64,000 nucleotides of DNA from Microcosmobacter sp040493455 (lineage in GTDB: Bacteria > Bacteroidota > Bacteroidia > Flavobacteriales > Flavobacteriaceae), in contig NZ_JANFDA010000005.1 of the NCBI RefSeq assembly GCF_040493455.1, positions 124,001-188,000 of the forward strand, given 5' to 3'. This document shows, piece by piece, positions 8,437-17,822 of this stretch. The first letter of the stretch is position 1. Each line of letters starts with the position of its first letter. Under the pieces are notes generated by a model that saw only the letters and a program-made list of their open reading frames with translations, was not told where the DNA came from and made no database searches. The position numbers and the translations under genes are program-made.

Positions 8437-8910
8437 TTAATTATCTAATAACCTCGATTGCCCACTTAGTAACTTCCAATGATCTTTTCGTTTTATTAGT
8501 GTTCCAGATTCTATTATAGATACAGTAGATTTCGTTCCAGAAGTATCAATCGTAATGCTCCGAACTATTCCAGAATAGTTTGCAATATCATTTGACAAAG
8601 GAAATATTTGCAATGTATCCCATTGCAATTCGATAGAGCGTAACGCTTTGGAGTTAATTTCCAAGATAGTCTTTACCGAATCATAAGAAAGAGCAGTTTT
8701 ATATCCTGGTGGAACCCAAAAAAATTCATCTGAAATATCTAGATATTCAAACTCAGCCGTAAGACCTTTTTCATTGATGTCTTTATGGTAGACATGCAGC
8801 ATTTTGGAAACTTCTTCGGAGACAAGACTTTTGTTCAAATCTTTTGAACTTTCAGTGCCGTTACACGAAATCAGTAAGAGTAGTATCGCAATGTAGCCTA
8901 TAGTTCTCAT
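8437..8910 (-). CDS. Lipoprotein with NTF2/SnoaL-like fold
   Basis: A 157-aa protein. MRTIGYIAILLLLISCNGTE is a clear lipoprotein signal with the lipobox cysteine at residue 16. The mature part has the layout of a cone-shaped NTF2-like domain: N-terminal helix (SKMLHVYHKDINEKGL), a middle helix (YDSVKTILEINSKALRSIEL), then beta strands ending RKDHWKLLSGQSR, a typical SnoaL/DUF4440 ending. Such domains are versatile, so no reaction can be assigned. It is probably co-transcribed with the downstream lipoprotein gene. Confidence 0.65.
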   Translation of the reverse strand: MRTIGYIAILLLLISCNGTESSKDLNKSLVSEEVSKMLHVYHKDINEKGLTAEFEYLDISDEFFWVPPGYKTALSYDSVKTILEINSKALRSIELQWDTLQIFPLSNDIANYSGIVRSITIDTSGTKSTVSIIESGTLIKRKDHWKLLSGQSRLLDN

Positions 8911-9062
8911 TTTGATTAAAATCCTAATACATCAAAGCTATGAAAAAGTATATCATTTTTAGTTAATTACCTTGTGATAAATCTATCATAAAGTTTTCAA
9001 ACTTGTACTTTAAAATACTATTTTGGCATAGTTTTTAAATGTATTTTTCTAAATACGCCACT

Positions 9063-12017
9063 ATGAAGCATACCTTGTCCCTCATTACCATTTTAGCACT
9101 TTCAATAATTAATGGCTTTAGCCAATCGCACCCTTTGGCATCCGAAGATGTCGAACAACAACAGCAGTGGGTCGATAGTCTATACAATAGCATGACTTTA
9201 GAAGAAAAAGTTGGGCAATTGTTTATGGTTCAGGTGTTTTCCAACAAAGACAATAAGCATAAGAACGATATCGTCAACCTTATCAAAAAACAACATATAG
9301 GCGGTGTTATTTATTCCAAAGGAGGGCCTTACAGACAAGCTAGATTGAACAATGAATTACAAGCCGCAGCTAAAGTTCCTCTATTGGTTGGTATGGATGC
9401 AGAATGGGGATTGAGTATGCGATTAGATTCTACATACGCTTTTCCATGGAATATGACTTTAGGTGCTATTGAAGACAATAAGCTTGTCGAAAAAGCAGGA
9501 TACCAAATAGGAAAACATTGCAAGCGTGTAGGTGTGCATTTCAATTTTGCACCTGTAACAGACATCAACACTAATCCTAATAACCCAATTATAGGGAATC
9601 GTTCTTTTGGAGAGGATAGAGATAATGTTACCGAAAAAGCTTCAGCCTTTATGAAAGGGATGCAAAGTGCAGGCGTGTTAGCCAATGCCAAACATTTTCC
9701 AGGACATGGCGATACTGAGCAAGATTCACACAAAACCCTACCAACCATAAACTTTAGTGAGCAACGTATCGATTCTGTAGAGTTATACCCTTACAGGCGG
9801 TTGATTAAAGAAGGTTTATCGAGTGTTATGGTGGCGCATCTTAATGTGCCAAGTTTAGAATCGAGATCTGGTTTTCCATCGTCATTATCTAAGTACATTG
9901 TCACAGATATTCTCAAGGAAAGGTTAGGATTTAAAGGACTAATCTTTACAGATGCCTTGACCATGAAAGGCGCTGCAGATTACGTGCAACAAGGTGTAGA
10001 TGGTATTACAACAAAAACCTTTACAACAGGAGGCGAAATAGATTTAATGGCCTTTTTAGCAGGAAACGACGTCATGCTCATGTCTGAAAATCCTCAAAAT
10101 GGTGTAGCAAAATTTGTAGCCGCATATAATGAAGGTATTATTACGGAAGAACGATTAGCACATTCGGTGAAGAAAATATTAATGGCTAAGTACAAAGTCG
10201 GGCTCAACGATTACAAACCGATTGGTATGTACAATCTAGCCAAAGACTTGAACAGACCGATTGATGATGCACTTTATGGTGAATTGATGGAGAATGCTAT
10301 TACAGTTCTAAAAAATAAGAATGATCTGTTGCCATTGCGACATTTGGATACCAAGAAGATTGCTTATGTAAAGTTTGGAGATGATGATGGTTCAGCCTTT
10401 TATAACGAATTGAGAAAGTATGCTAAAGTTGATAAAGTCAATGCAGACAACCTTGATGAATTGTTAACCAAGCTAAAAAATTACAACACTGTTATTATTG
10501 GTTTTCATAAGTCTAATGCCAATCCTTGGAAGGGTTATAAGTTTACCCTAGAGGAAATAAACTGGATGTACGAAATTGCCAGAACCAATACAGTTGTACT
10601 CAACATATTTGCAAGACCTTATGCATTAATCGATCTAAAGAGCGAAACAAACTTTGAGGGCATTGTAATGAGCTATCAAAATAGTGAGATTGGACAGCAA
10701 AAGTCAGCACAAGCATTATTTGGCGCAGTTCCAGTAAAAGGCAAACTCCCAGTAACTACAGGTGAATTTTTCAAAGTAGGTGATGGTATTACCTATAATG
10801 GACTGCAGTCACTAAGTTATGGTATTCCTGAACGTGTAGGAATGAGTACAGAACGTCTTAAAGCATTGGACTCCATTGCTAACCATGCTGTAAATAATAA
10901 AATGACTCCAGGTATTCAACTACTTGTTGCCAGAAAAGGGAAAGTCATTTATAATAAGAATTTTGGTAAGCACACTTATGAAGGCTCTGAAAAAGTAAAG
11001 TTCGATGACATCTATGATGTTGCTTCTTTGACTAAAATCGTCGCAACCTTACCACTGTTGATGGAACTTGAAGAAAAAGGGATAGTTAGTTTGAATACTA
11101 AGCTATCACAGATACTTCCAGAGTATAAGGATTCAAACAAAGAAGATGTCACCATAAAGAAAATGTTGTCGCACTATGCGCAATTACGTCCTTGGATTCC
11201 ATTTTATTATGCCACGTTAGATTCAGTAAGCAAAAGACCTCTGAAAGAATATTATCGAAAGTCATCACAGAAAGGATTCAAAATAAAAGTTGCCAACGAA
11301 CTATATCTAAGAAATGATTATAAAGATTCTATTCAAGAAATCATAAAAGAAAGCGAACTCTTATCTAGGTTGAGGTACAGATACAGTGACTTACCATATT
11401 ATATTTTGAAGAAGTATATCGAAAAACATTACGATAAGTCATTAGCGGAACTGGTTCAAGATCATTTTTACCGTTCCTTAGGCGCAAACTATACAACTTA
11501 TAATCCGCGCAATACATTCAGTAATAAAAATATAGTACCAACAGAAGTTGATGATTATTACAGGTATCAAAAAATACAAGGTTATGTTCACGATATGGGT
11601 GCAGCAATGCAAGATGGTGTAGGAGGACATGCAGGTATTTTTAGCAATGCCAATGATATCGCCAAGATTATGCAAATGTACCTTCAGAAAGGCTATTATG
11701 GCGGCAAGCGCTATTTAAAAACCCAAACTATAGACAAGTTTAACAAGTGCTATTATTGTCATAGAGATAATCGAAGAGGCGTAGGGTTCGATAAGCCACA
11801 ACTAGGCGAAGAAGGACCAACCTGTGGATGTTTATCCATGACTAGTTTTGGACATTCAGGTTTTACAGGCACTTACGCTTGGGCTGATCCTGAAGAAGAA
11901 ATTGTCTACATCTTTTTAGCAAATAGAACCTATCCTAAAGCAGGGAAAAATCTATTGCTGAGAGAAAATATAAGAACAAATATTCAAGAGGCAATCTATA
12001 ATGCCATTGATAATTGA
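9063..12017 (+). CDS. Fusion of GH3 beta-N-acetylglucosaminidase (NagZ-like) and a serine beta-lactamase-like hydrolase
   Basis: About 984 aa from the preferred ATG at 9063, which places a signal peptide (MKHTLSLITILALSIINGFS) at the very N-terminus; an upstream ATG at 9039 would add eight residues. Residues about 40-380 are a GH3 catalytic domain with the NagZ-type motif KHFPGHGDTEQDSH and FTDALTMKGA. A GH3 C-terminal domain follows (about 410-590). Residues about 600-980 are a beta-lactamase/penicillin-binding-like domain with the S-x-x-K motif in DVASLTKIV and a YSDLPYYIL segment. The first half should trim GlcNAc from muropeptides; the second may act on peptide or ester bonds in cell wall. 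Such fusions are known in Bacteroidota. Confidence 0.88.
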   Translation: MKHTLSLITILALSIINGFSQSHPLASEDVEQQQQWVDSLYNSMTLEEKVGQLFMVQVFSNKDNKHKNDIVNLIKKQHIGGVIYSKGGPYRQARLNNELQAAAKVPLLVGMDAEWGLSMRLDSTYAFPWNMTLGAIEDNKLVEKAGYQIGKHCKRVGVHFNFAPVTDINTNPNNPIIGNRSFGEDRDNVTEKASAFMKGMQSAGVLANAKHFPGHGDTEQDSHKTLPTINFSEQRIDSVELYPYRRLIKEGLSSVMVAHLNVPSLESRSGFPSSLSKYIVTDILKERLGFKGLIFTDALTMKGAADYVQQGVDGITTKTFTTGGEIDLMAFLAGNDVMLMSENPQNGVAKFVAAYNEGIITEERLAHSVKKILMAKYKVGLNDYKPIGMYNLAKDLNRPIDDALYGELMENAITVLKNKNDLLPLRHLDTKKIAYVKFGDDDGSAFYNELRKYAKVDKVNADNLDELLTKLKNYNTVIIGFHKSNANPWKGYKFTLEEINWMYEIARTNTVVLNIFARPYALIDLKSETNFEGIVMSYQNSEIGQQKSAQALFGAVPVKGKLPVTTGEFFKVGDGITYNGLQSLSYGIPERVGMSTERLKALDSIANHAVNNKMTPGIQLLVARKGKVIYNKNFGKHTYEGSEKVKFDDIYDVASLTKIVATLPLLMELEEKGIVSLNTKLSQILPEYKDSNKEDVTIKKMLSHYAQLRPWIPFYYATLDSVSKRPLKEYYRKSSQKGFKIKVANELYLRNDYKDSIQEIIKESELLSRLRYRYSDLPYYILKKYIEKHYDKSLAELVQDHFYRSLGANYTTYNPRNTFSNKNIVPTEVDDYYRYQKIQGYVHDMGAAMQDGVGGHAGIFSNANDIAKIMQMYLQKGYYGGKRYLKTQTIDKFNKCYYCHRDNRRGVGFDKPQLGEEGPTCGCLSMTSFGHSGFTGTYAWADPEEEIVYIFLANRTYPKAGKNLLLRENIRTNIQEAIYNAIDN

Positions 12018-12114
12018 GATTGAAAATATTCAATACCGAATTAACTTCTTCTTATCATTGAAATAGAATAAAAACACATAACTTTAACCACACAAAAGGC
12101 ATTTATACTTTAAT

Positions 12115-13251
12115 ATGAAGATAGGAATCGTATGTTATCCAACATTTGGAGGTAGTGGCGTCGTTGCAACAGAACTAGGCTTAGAGCTGTCCAAAAGAGG
12201 TCATGAAATACACTTTATTACTTACAGACAACCAGTTCGCTTAGACCTCCTGAGTCAAAACGTACATTTTCATGAAGTAAACGTGCCAGAATACCCTTTA
12301 TTTCACTATCAACCTTACGAATTAGCATTATCTAGTAAGTTGGTAGATATGGTTAAGTTACATGGGATTGAAGTATTACACGTACACTATGCTATTCCTC
12401 ATGCTTATGCAGCCTATATGGCTCAAAAGATGTTGGAAGAAAACGACATATATGTACCCATAGTAACTACACTTCATGGTACAGACATCACACTTGTTGG
12501 GAGCCATCCGTTCTATAAGCCTGCAGTAACATTTAGTATCAATAAATCTGATGCCGTAACCTCAGTATCTCAGAGTTTGAAAGAAGATACACTGCGCTTA
12601 TTTGATGTTGATAATGGAATACATGTCATCCCGAATTTTATTGATATTTCTAAATACAAGCACGATTATACCGATTGTCAGCGAGGCATGATGGCGGAAG
12701 ACAATGAACGTATTATTACACACATCAGTAATTTCAGGGAAGTGAAGCAAATTCCAGATGTTATCAAAATATTCTACAATATCCAGAAAGAAATGCCTGC
12801 CAAATTAATGATGGTTGGTGAAGGCCCTGAAAAGGAACCGGCTGAGCGACTTTGCAGAAAACTTGGTATTTCTGATAAAGTGGTATTCTTTGGAAACAGT
12901 AACGAGATCGATAAGATTTTATGCTTCAGCGACTTGTTCTTATTACCATCATTGACCGAGAGTTTTGGTTTAGCAGCTTTAGAAGCTATGGCGTCTGGTG
13001 TCCCTGTAATTTCAAGTAATACAGGAGGAATCCCAGAGGTGAATGTACAAGGTGTTACAGGCTTTTTGAGTAATGTCAATGATGTAGAAGACATGTCCAA
13101 AAATGCCATCCATATTCTAAGTGATGACCTCAGATTACAGCAGTTTAAAGCTAATGCTAAGCTGCAATCCAATAAGTTTGATATCCATCAAATAGTACCT
13201 AAATACGAAGCAATTTATAAGGACACTTTCAATAAGTGTATGGTGATGTAG
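12115..13251 (+). CDS. bshA: N-acetyl-alpha-D-glucosaminyl L-malate synthase (bacillithiol biosynthesis)
   Basis: A 378-aa GT4-family glycosyltransferase that joins UDP-GlcNAc and L-malate, the first step of bacillithiol synthesis. The opening MKIGIVCYPTFGGSGVVATE and the phrases HVHYAIPHAYAAY, TLHGTDITLVG and SDLFLLPSLTESFGLAALEA are characteristic of BshA. The E-x7-E region (ESFGLAALE) belongs to the nucleotide-sugar donor site. The gene stands alone; bshB and bshC are not in the window. Its presence implies that this organism uses bacillithiol as a low-molecular-weight thiol, as many Bacteroidota do. Confidence 0.93.
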   Translation: MKIGIVCYPTFGGSGVVATELGLELSKRGHEIHFITYRQPVRLDLLSQNVHFHEVNVPEYPLFHYQPYELALSSKLVDMVKLHGIEVLHVHYAIPHAYAAYMAQKMLEENDIYVPIVTTLHGTDITLVGSHPFYKPAVTFSINKSDAVTSVSQSLKEDTLRLFDVDNGIHVIPNFIDISKYKHDYTDCQRGMMAEDNERIITHISNFREVKQIPDVIKIFYNIQKEMPAKLMMVGEGPEKEPAERLCRKLGISDKVVFFGNSNEIDKILCFSDLFLLPSLTESFGLAALEAMASGVPVISSNTGGIPEVNVQGVTGFLSNVNDVEDMSKNAIHILSDDLRLQQFKANAKLQSNKFDIHQIVPKYEAIYKDTFNKCMVM

Positions 13252-13275
13252 TCGTAAACTTGTATAATTATTTTG

Positions 13276-13848
13276 TTACTCCGCACTTGATGTGGAATCT
13301 TTGCGTCTAGTCTCGTAAACCTCAAGATTCTGAATTTCTTGCCTAAAGTGTTCTAAACGATCAGGATCATTTCTATAAAAAAGCTCAACTAAACTCATAC
13401 TGTCAGTAAAGTATAATAAAGTTCCGAGACCTCCAATTATAATAATTCTAATGATATTTTCTTTTAACAGTCTTCTTCTTTTCATTACGTAGAAGATGAA
13501 AAAGACAACAATCGAAACTAATAACATTCCTAACGAGAGTTTTAAGCCCATTTGTCCATATGGCCAAAATTGAATTTTGAAAAGCATATAGATTACAATA
13601 AAGGAAAATACAAACCCTAGGCAAATAGCACCAATTATACCTAGAGCCGAAATATGTTGGTAACTAGATTTTTTGGCAATATCTCTTAAACGAATTCCAT
13701 TCAGCAAAATAAACCCTAAGCCAAAATATAACATACCTAATAGCGTAGCACTAAGTGCCAATATCAATGAATTATATGGCCAGTTCATAAGCTTCATTAT
13801 AAAAGCAATACCTATTAAAAAAGAGAGTGCTATTTCTAATTTTTTCAT
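13276..13848 (-). CDS. Polytopic membrane protein with GldL-like helices
   Basis: The start is placed at the ATG at 13848 (MKKLEIALSFLIGIAFIMKL); an in-frame ATG at 13884 would add a poorly matching leader of 12 residues. It has about six hydrophobic helices and an acidic, Ser-rich C-tail (RRKDSTSSAE). Two segments, IMKLMNWPYNSLIL and MLFKIQFWPYGQMGL, resemble the 'K-x-x-x-WP' helices at the N-terminus of gliding-motility protein GldL, but the rest of GldL is missing. It converges with bshA. Treat as a membrane protein of unknown role. Confidence 0.6.
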   Translation of the reverse strand: MKKLEIALSFLIGIAFIMKLMNWPYNSLILALSATLLGMLYFGLGFILLNGIRLRDIAKKSSYQHISALGIIGAICLGFVFSFIVIYMLFKIQFWPYGQMGLKLSLGMLLVSIVVFFIFYVMKRRRLLKENIIRIIIIGGLGTLLYFTDSMSLVELFYRNDPDRLEHFRQEIQNLEVYETRRKDSTSSAE

Positions 13849-13994
13849 AAATAAATAATTAGTCTCAAATATAGTATTTATCACTAATTATTGTCACTTC
13901 TACATTTCATCACAAAATATCTACAATTCGGTAATTCATTCTTTATTGAGCTTTAAGGTTGAAGGATATTTGTTCCAAATTAAAATCAACAATA

Positions 13995-14615
13995 ATGAAA
14001 CATTTAATTATCCTCGCTTTTATGATAAGTTCTGCAATTTGTGGAGCACAAGGAAATTTTGAAAAAGGTATGCAAAAGGCCTTTGAACTTTGGGAAAACG
14101 ACAAATGGGGCGAAGCCGAAAACTTATTTGAGCGTATTGCTAAAGCTGAACCAGATCAATGGTTACCGCACTATTACATTGCACAAATGAATAGTCTAAA
14201 AAGTTGGAACGAAAAGGACGAAACCGTTTTAAAATCACAGTTAGATAAAGCACAACAGCACTTGGATCTAGCCAAGAACATTAGTGAAAACAATCCAGAG
14301 ATTATGGTATTACAAGCACATTTATATACCAATTGGGTTGCTTTTGATGGTGCCACTTACGGAATGAAATACGGACAGACAGTTACTGAAATTTATAACA
14401 AGGCTTATGAACTAGCTCCAGACAATCCTAGAGTAGTTTACAATAAGGCAGAATGGGGAATGGGTAGCGCTCGATACTTTGGGCAAGACACTAAGCCGTT
14501 TTGTAAGGACATCGAAAAATCCATAGAACTTTTTGCTAACTTTAAACCAGAAAGCGAATTGCACCCAAATTGGGGACAAAAAAGAGCTGAACAAGTATTA
14601 GCTTCGTGTAACTAA
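13995..14615 (+). CDS. Exported TPR-repeat protein
   Basis: The start is placed at ATG 13995, giving MKHLIILAFMISSAICGAQG, a clean signal peptide; the longer frame from 13959 would bury it. The mature protein (about 190 aa) contains tetratricopeptide-like helices (KAFELWENDKWGEAENLFER; AQQHLDLAKN; NKAYELAPDNPRVVYNKAEW). TPR domains mediate protein contacts; no enzymatic motif is visible. It precedes the LytS-type kinase by 27 bases on the same strand and could be co-transcribed with it. Confidence 0.75.
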   Translation: MKHLIILAFMISSAICGAQGNFEKGMQKAFELWENDKWGEAENLFERIAKAEPDQWLPHYYIAQMNSLKSWNEKDETVLKSQLDKAQQHLDLAKNISENNPEIMVLQAHLYTNWVAFDGATYGMKYGQTVTEIYNKAYELAPDNPRVVYNKAEWGMGSARYFGQDTKPFCKDIEKSIELFANFKPESELHPNWGQKRAEQVLASCN

Positions 14616-14642
14616 TAAATTCCAAACCTTTAAAAGGAAACA

Positions 14643-15995
14643 ATGACTAAGTCTTCTAAAAATATCATAATAGTAATCATAATTGGAATCCTAGTATTCG
14701 TACTTGGCAACTTCTTAGAAGGTGGTTTCGATTTTGAAAATGCTAAAGAGTTTTGGATAGAGTTAGGGTTTTATCAGCTATATAGTTTTGTGCTTGGCTA
14801 TGCTAACATGTATTTTTTTGATTATCTAGAAAAATTCAGTTGGAAAAGGAACATAGGTGTAAAACGTATTGTCATTGGAATCTTTGGGTCGTTAATGATT
14901 ACTCTGGTTTGTTTATTCTTTCTGAGATATTTAGTAATGTTCTTTTATACCAATGCAGGTATAACGTTCTCAGACTATTTAGATAACCAAAGTTGGGGGA
15001 ATTACATATTTGGACTTTGGATTACGTTGACGATTGTTATTATTTTTCATGTTGTATACTTCTACAATCGTTACCAACAGACCAAAATAAAAGAGCAAAA
15101 GGTAATTGCAGGGACAGCTAGCGCTAAGTTCGATGCATTAAAAAATCAACTCGATCCTCACTTTTTGTTCAATAGCCTTAACGTATTGACCAGTCTTATT
15201 GAGGAGAACCCAGATAACGCACAACGCTTTACCACATCTCTGTCTAAAGTCTATCGCTACGTTTTAGAGCAAAAAAATAAAGACTTAGTAACGGTAGACG
15301 AAGAGTTAGATTTTGCCAGGACGTATATGTCCCTATTAAAAATGCGATTCGAAGACAGTCTCACTTTTGAAATACCAGAGAGCGCTTCAAATCCAGAGAG
15401 TAAAGTAGTGCCATTATCGCTTCAGTTGTTGTTGGAAAACGCAGTAAAGCACAATATGGTTACAACAAGTAAACCACTTCATATAAAAATCTATGAAGAG
15501 GGCACCAATCTGGTTGTGATGAACAACCTTCAACCTAAGCAGATCGTAAAAAAGAGTAGTGGAGTAGGCTTAGGAAATATAAAACAACGCTATAGCCTAT
15601 TAACTAATAGGAAAGTACTAATCAATCAAGGAGCAAGCAGTTTTGCAGTAGCAATACCGATGCTTACAAAACAAGTAACAGTAATGAGAAAAATAGAATC
15701 AAAATCCGAGTTTGACGATAGATATGTCAGAGCTCGAAAACATGTAGAGGAAGTCAAAGAATTCTACTACAGTATATTATCATACATCGTCGTAATGCCA
15801 TTTCTGATCTTTATCAATTGGTATACATCATGGCACTTTCAATGGTTTTGGTTTCCATTGTTTGGATGGGGAATAGGAATCGCTTTCCATGCCTATAAAG
15901 TCTATGTCAATGACGGTGTTTTGGGTAGAAATTGGGAAGAGAAAAAGATAGAACAATATATGCGTGAAGAAGAACAACGCAACAAATGGAACTAA
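14643..15995 (+). CDS. LytS-family sensor histidine kinase fused to a 2TM domain
   Basis: A 450-aa membrane kinase. Residues 1-145 hold about four transmembrane helices. The His_kinase (PF06580-type) region carries LKNQLDPHFLFNSLN with phospho-acceptor H173, and the ATP-binding part has LLLENAVKHN and SSGVGLGNIKQRY. An extra C-terminal module (about 355-450) is a '2TM' domain with two hydrophobic helices and the ending LGRNWEEKKIEQYMREEEQ. The same module occurs alone in the next three genes. The kinase should phosphorylate the LytTR regulator at 17067. Having the 2TM domain attached behind the ATPase is unusual and suggests heteromeric contact with the small 2TM proteins. Confidence 0.88.
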   Translation: MTKSSKNIIIVIIIGILVFVLGNFLEGGFDFENAKEFWIELGFYQLYSFVLGYANMYFFDYLEKFSWKRNIGVKRIVIGIFGSLMITLVCLFFLRYLVMFFYTNAGITFSDYLDNQSWGNYIFGLWITLTIVIIFHVVYFYNRYQQTKIKEQKVIAGTASAKFDALKNQLDPHFLFNSLNVLTSLIEENPDNAQRFTTSLSKVYRYVLEQKNKDLVTVDEELDFARTYMSLLKMRFEDSLTFEIPESASNPESKVVPLSLQLLLENAVKHNMVTTSKPLHIKIYEEGTNLVVMNNLQPKQIVKKSSGVGLGNIKQRYSLLTNRKVLINQGASSFAVAIPMLTKQVTVMRKIESKSEFDDRYVRARKHVEEVKEFYYSILSYIVVMPFLIFINWYTSWHFQWFWFPLFGWGIGIAFHAYKVYVNDGVLGRNWEEKKIEQYMREEEQRNKWN

Positions 15996-16342
15996 TGATG
16001 AATACTAAAGAATCATACAGAGACGAAGGTATTTACTTTAGAGCCAGACATCGTGTTGAGCGCGTTAGGAAATACTATACACATCTTATTATTTTCCTAG
16101 TGGTGAATATTATTATTTCTACTGGTAAAGTCATTAGAAATCTGAATAATGGAGAAACTTTTGAAGAAGCATTTTTTGACTTCAATACCTTTTCAGTGTG
16201 GATAGTTTGGGGGCTCATCATAATTATACATACCATTGCAGTATTTGGGTTTCCTTTAATATTGGGAAAGAACTGGGAAGAAAGAAAATTAAAACAATTT
16301 ATGGACGAAGACCAATCTAAAGATTGGAAACAAAATATATAA
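15995..16342 (+). CDS. Small 2TM-domain membrane protein (first of three)
   Basis: About 115 aa. The ATG at 15995 overlaps the kinase stop (TAATG); an in-frame ATG at 15986 would overlap more. The layout is an N-terminal amphipathic stretch (RARHRVERVRKYYTHLIIFL), two membrane helices, and the conserved end LGKNWEERKLKQFMDEDQ. It matches the kinase's own C-terminal module in both order and motif. The overlap indicates translational coupling to the kinase. No catalytic residues are visible; a structural or modulating role is inferred. Confidence 0.8.
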   Translation: MMNTKESYRDEGIYFRARHRVERVRKYYTHLIIFLVVNIIISTGKVIRNLNNGETFEEAFFDFNTFSVWIVWGLIIIIHTIAVFGFPLILGKNWEERKLKQFMDEDQSKDWKQNI

Positions 16343-16344
16343 CT

Positions 16345-16698
16345 ATGGAAAACTACGATATAGAACCATATAAAGATAGAGACGCAAGATCGCATTATGA
16401 GCGCGAAGAAGCTTATATGCGTGCAAAGAAAAAGCTAGACAAAATAGTTGGCTTTTATTGGCACTTGGCCGTGTATATTGTCATCAATATATTTTTAATC
16501 ATACTTATAGGTTTAAACTCTGGCGAAGGCTTCACTGGCTTTGGGCCTTATGCAACAGCTACATTTTGGGGTATAGGGTTAATTTTCCACTTTTTAGGAG
16601 TATTTGGACCAAACTTCATGTTTGGCAAGAATTGGGAGGAACGCAAAATTCAGGAATATATGGATAAAGATATGCGAGACAGGCAACGTTATGAATAG
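16345..16698 (+). CDS. Small 2TM-domain membrane protein (second of three)
   Basis: About 117 aa from ATG 16345, 2 bases after the previous stop; the longer frame starting at TTG 16324 would overlap the previous gene without need. The N-terminus is charged (YKDRDARSHYEREEAYMRAK), followed by two membrane helices (WHLAVYIVINIFLIILIG and a second near residues 70-88) and the family signature FGKNWEERKIQEYMDKDMRD. Same domain as in the flanking genes. Confidence 0.8.
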   Translation: MENYDIEPYKDRDARSHYEREEAYMRAKKKLDKIVGFYWHLAVYIVINIFLIILIGLNSGEGFTGFGPYATATFWGIGLIFHFLGVFGPNFMFGKNWEERKIQEYMDKDMRDRQRYE

Positions 16699-17029
16699 CA
16701 TGGAGCAAAAGAGCGAAAATAAGCAGGATTATATAAAGGCTAAAGAAAAAGTCAAAGCCTTACAATTATTCTATATACACCTACTAGGCTATATTATTTT
16801 AATGGGGCTTCTTACCTACAATTTGTTTATTGTACAGGGCGAATATAAAACGGCTATTATCTGGTTAGATAGCTGCGTTATGGTTGGCTGGACGATCTTT
16901 ATAGCTGTCCATGCCTGGAATGTTTTCAAAGGGAGGTTGCTTTTCAAAGAAAGTTGGGAAGATAGAAAGATTGACGAAATCATTAAAGAGGACCAAGAAG
17001 GAGAAGAAGAAGTGACACTTTGGGAATAA
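16691..17029 (+). CDS. Small 2TM-domain membrane protein (third of three)
   Basis: About 112 aa from ATG 16691, overlapping the previous gene by 8 bases; ATG 16700 is an alternative. It keeps the two-helix layout (LQLFYIHLLGYIILMGLL and WLDSCVMVGWTIFIAVHAW) but its signature has drifted to FKESWEDRKIDEIIKEDQ. It is the most diverged of the set. It ends 37 bases before the LytTR response regulator gene. Confidence 0.78.
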   Translation: MNSMEQKSENKQDYIKAKEKVKALQLFYIHLLGYIILMGLLTYNLFIVQGEYKTAIIWLDSCVMVGWTIFIAVHAWNVFKGRLLFKESWEDRKIDEIIKEDQEGEEEVTLWE

Positions 17030-17066
17030 TAATTAGTTTGTAAATAACCATCAAAAAGCATAATAC

Positions 17067-17822
17067 ATGAACGTTATCATCATAGAAGACGAAAAACCAT
17101 CTGCAAGACGCTTACAGCGTATGCTTCAAAGATTAGAAATTAATACTGAAGTCATGCTGCATTCAGTTGAAGAATCTTTAGAATGGTTTCAAAATAATGA
17201 ACATCCAGATTTGATATTCTTGGATATTCAGTTGAGTGATGGTTTGTCGTTTGAGATTTTTGAGCATGTCGAAGTAAAATCAGCAATTATTTTTACAACG
17301 GCCTATGACGAATATGCGCTTCAGGCCTTCAAACTAAATAGTATTGATTATTTATTGAAACCAATCGATGAAGACGATTTGGCTAAAGCAGTCTCTAAAT
17401 ACCAAGAACGATTACCCAAAGAACAATCTGTGACATTGGATTTTAATGATATAAAGAAACTATTGGTCAACCCTATTGAACGCGAATACAAAAAACGATT
17501 TTCAGTTAAAGTGGGTCAGCACCTTAAGCTTATCAATATAGATGACATAGAGTGTTTCTTTAGTGAGAATAAAGGAACTTACCTACATACAAACGAAGGT
17601 AGAAACTATCTGTTAGATACAACTTTAGAGCAATTAGAAGATGAGTTAGAACCGCATACATTCTTCAGGATTAATCGCAAATTCTTTATCAACATCAATG
17701 CGATTAGGGATATCATTAGCTATACAAATTCTAGGCTACAGATAAAACTCAATTCCTATAAAGAACAAGATGTTATCGTAGCAAGGGAGCGTGTAAAAGA
17801 TTTTAAAGCGTGGTTAGAATAA
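17067..17822 (+). CDS. LytTR-family response regulator
   Basis: A 251-aa transcription regulator. The receiver domain has the acidic pocket at residues 7-9 (EDE), the phospho-acceptor D53 in FLDIQLSDG, the conserved threonine in FTTAYDEYA and the lysine in DYLLKPID. After a linker, a LytTR DNA-binding domain (about 145-250) contains FFSENKGTYLHT, FFRINRKFFININAI and a final YKEQDVIVARERVKDFKAWL. It is the expected partner of the kinase at 14643, from which it is separated by the three 2TM genes. Its stop region overlaps the convergent J-domain gene by 9 bases. Confidence 0.92.
   Translation: MNVIIIEDEKPSARRLQRMLQRLEINTEVMLHSVEESLEWFQNNEHPDLIFLDIQLSDGLSFEIFEHVEVKSAIIFTTAYDEYALQAFKLNSIDYLLKPIDEDDLAKAVSKYQERLPKEQSVTLDFNDIKKLLVNPIEREYKKRFSVKVGQHLKLINIDDIECFFSENKGTYLHTNEGRNYLLDTTLEQLEDELEPHTFFRINRKFFININAIRDIISYTNSRLQIKLNSYKEQDVIVARERVKDFKAWLE

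Noticed and set aside
8975..8988. TGATAAATCTATCA, a palindrome resembling the FNR-type operator upstream of the GH3 fusion gene
   Set aside because: The half-sites are separated by four bases, not two, and no -7 element sits at the fixed distance found for the other five sites.
16604..16690. Upstream start for the third 2TM protein
   Set aside because: The extra 29 residues overlap the preceding 2TM gene in another frame and have no family resemblance.
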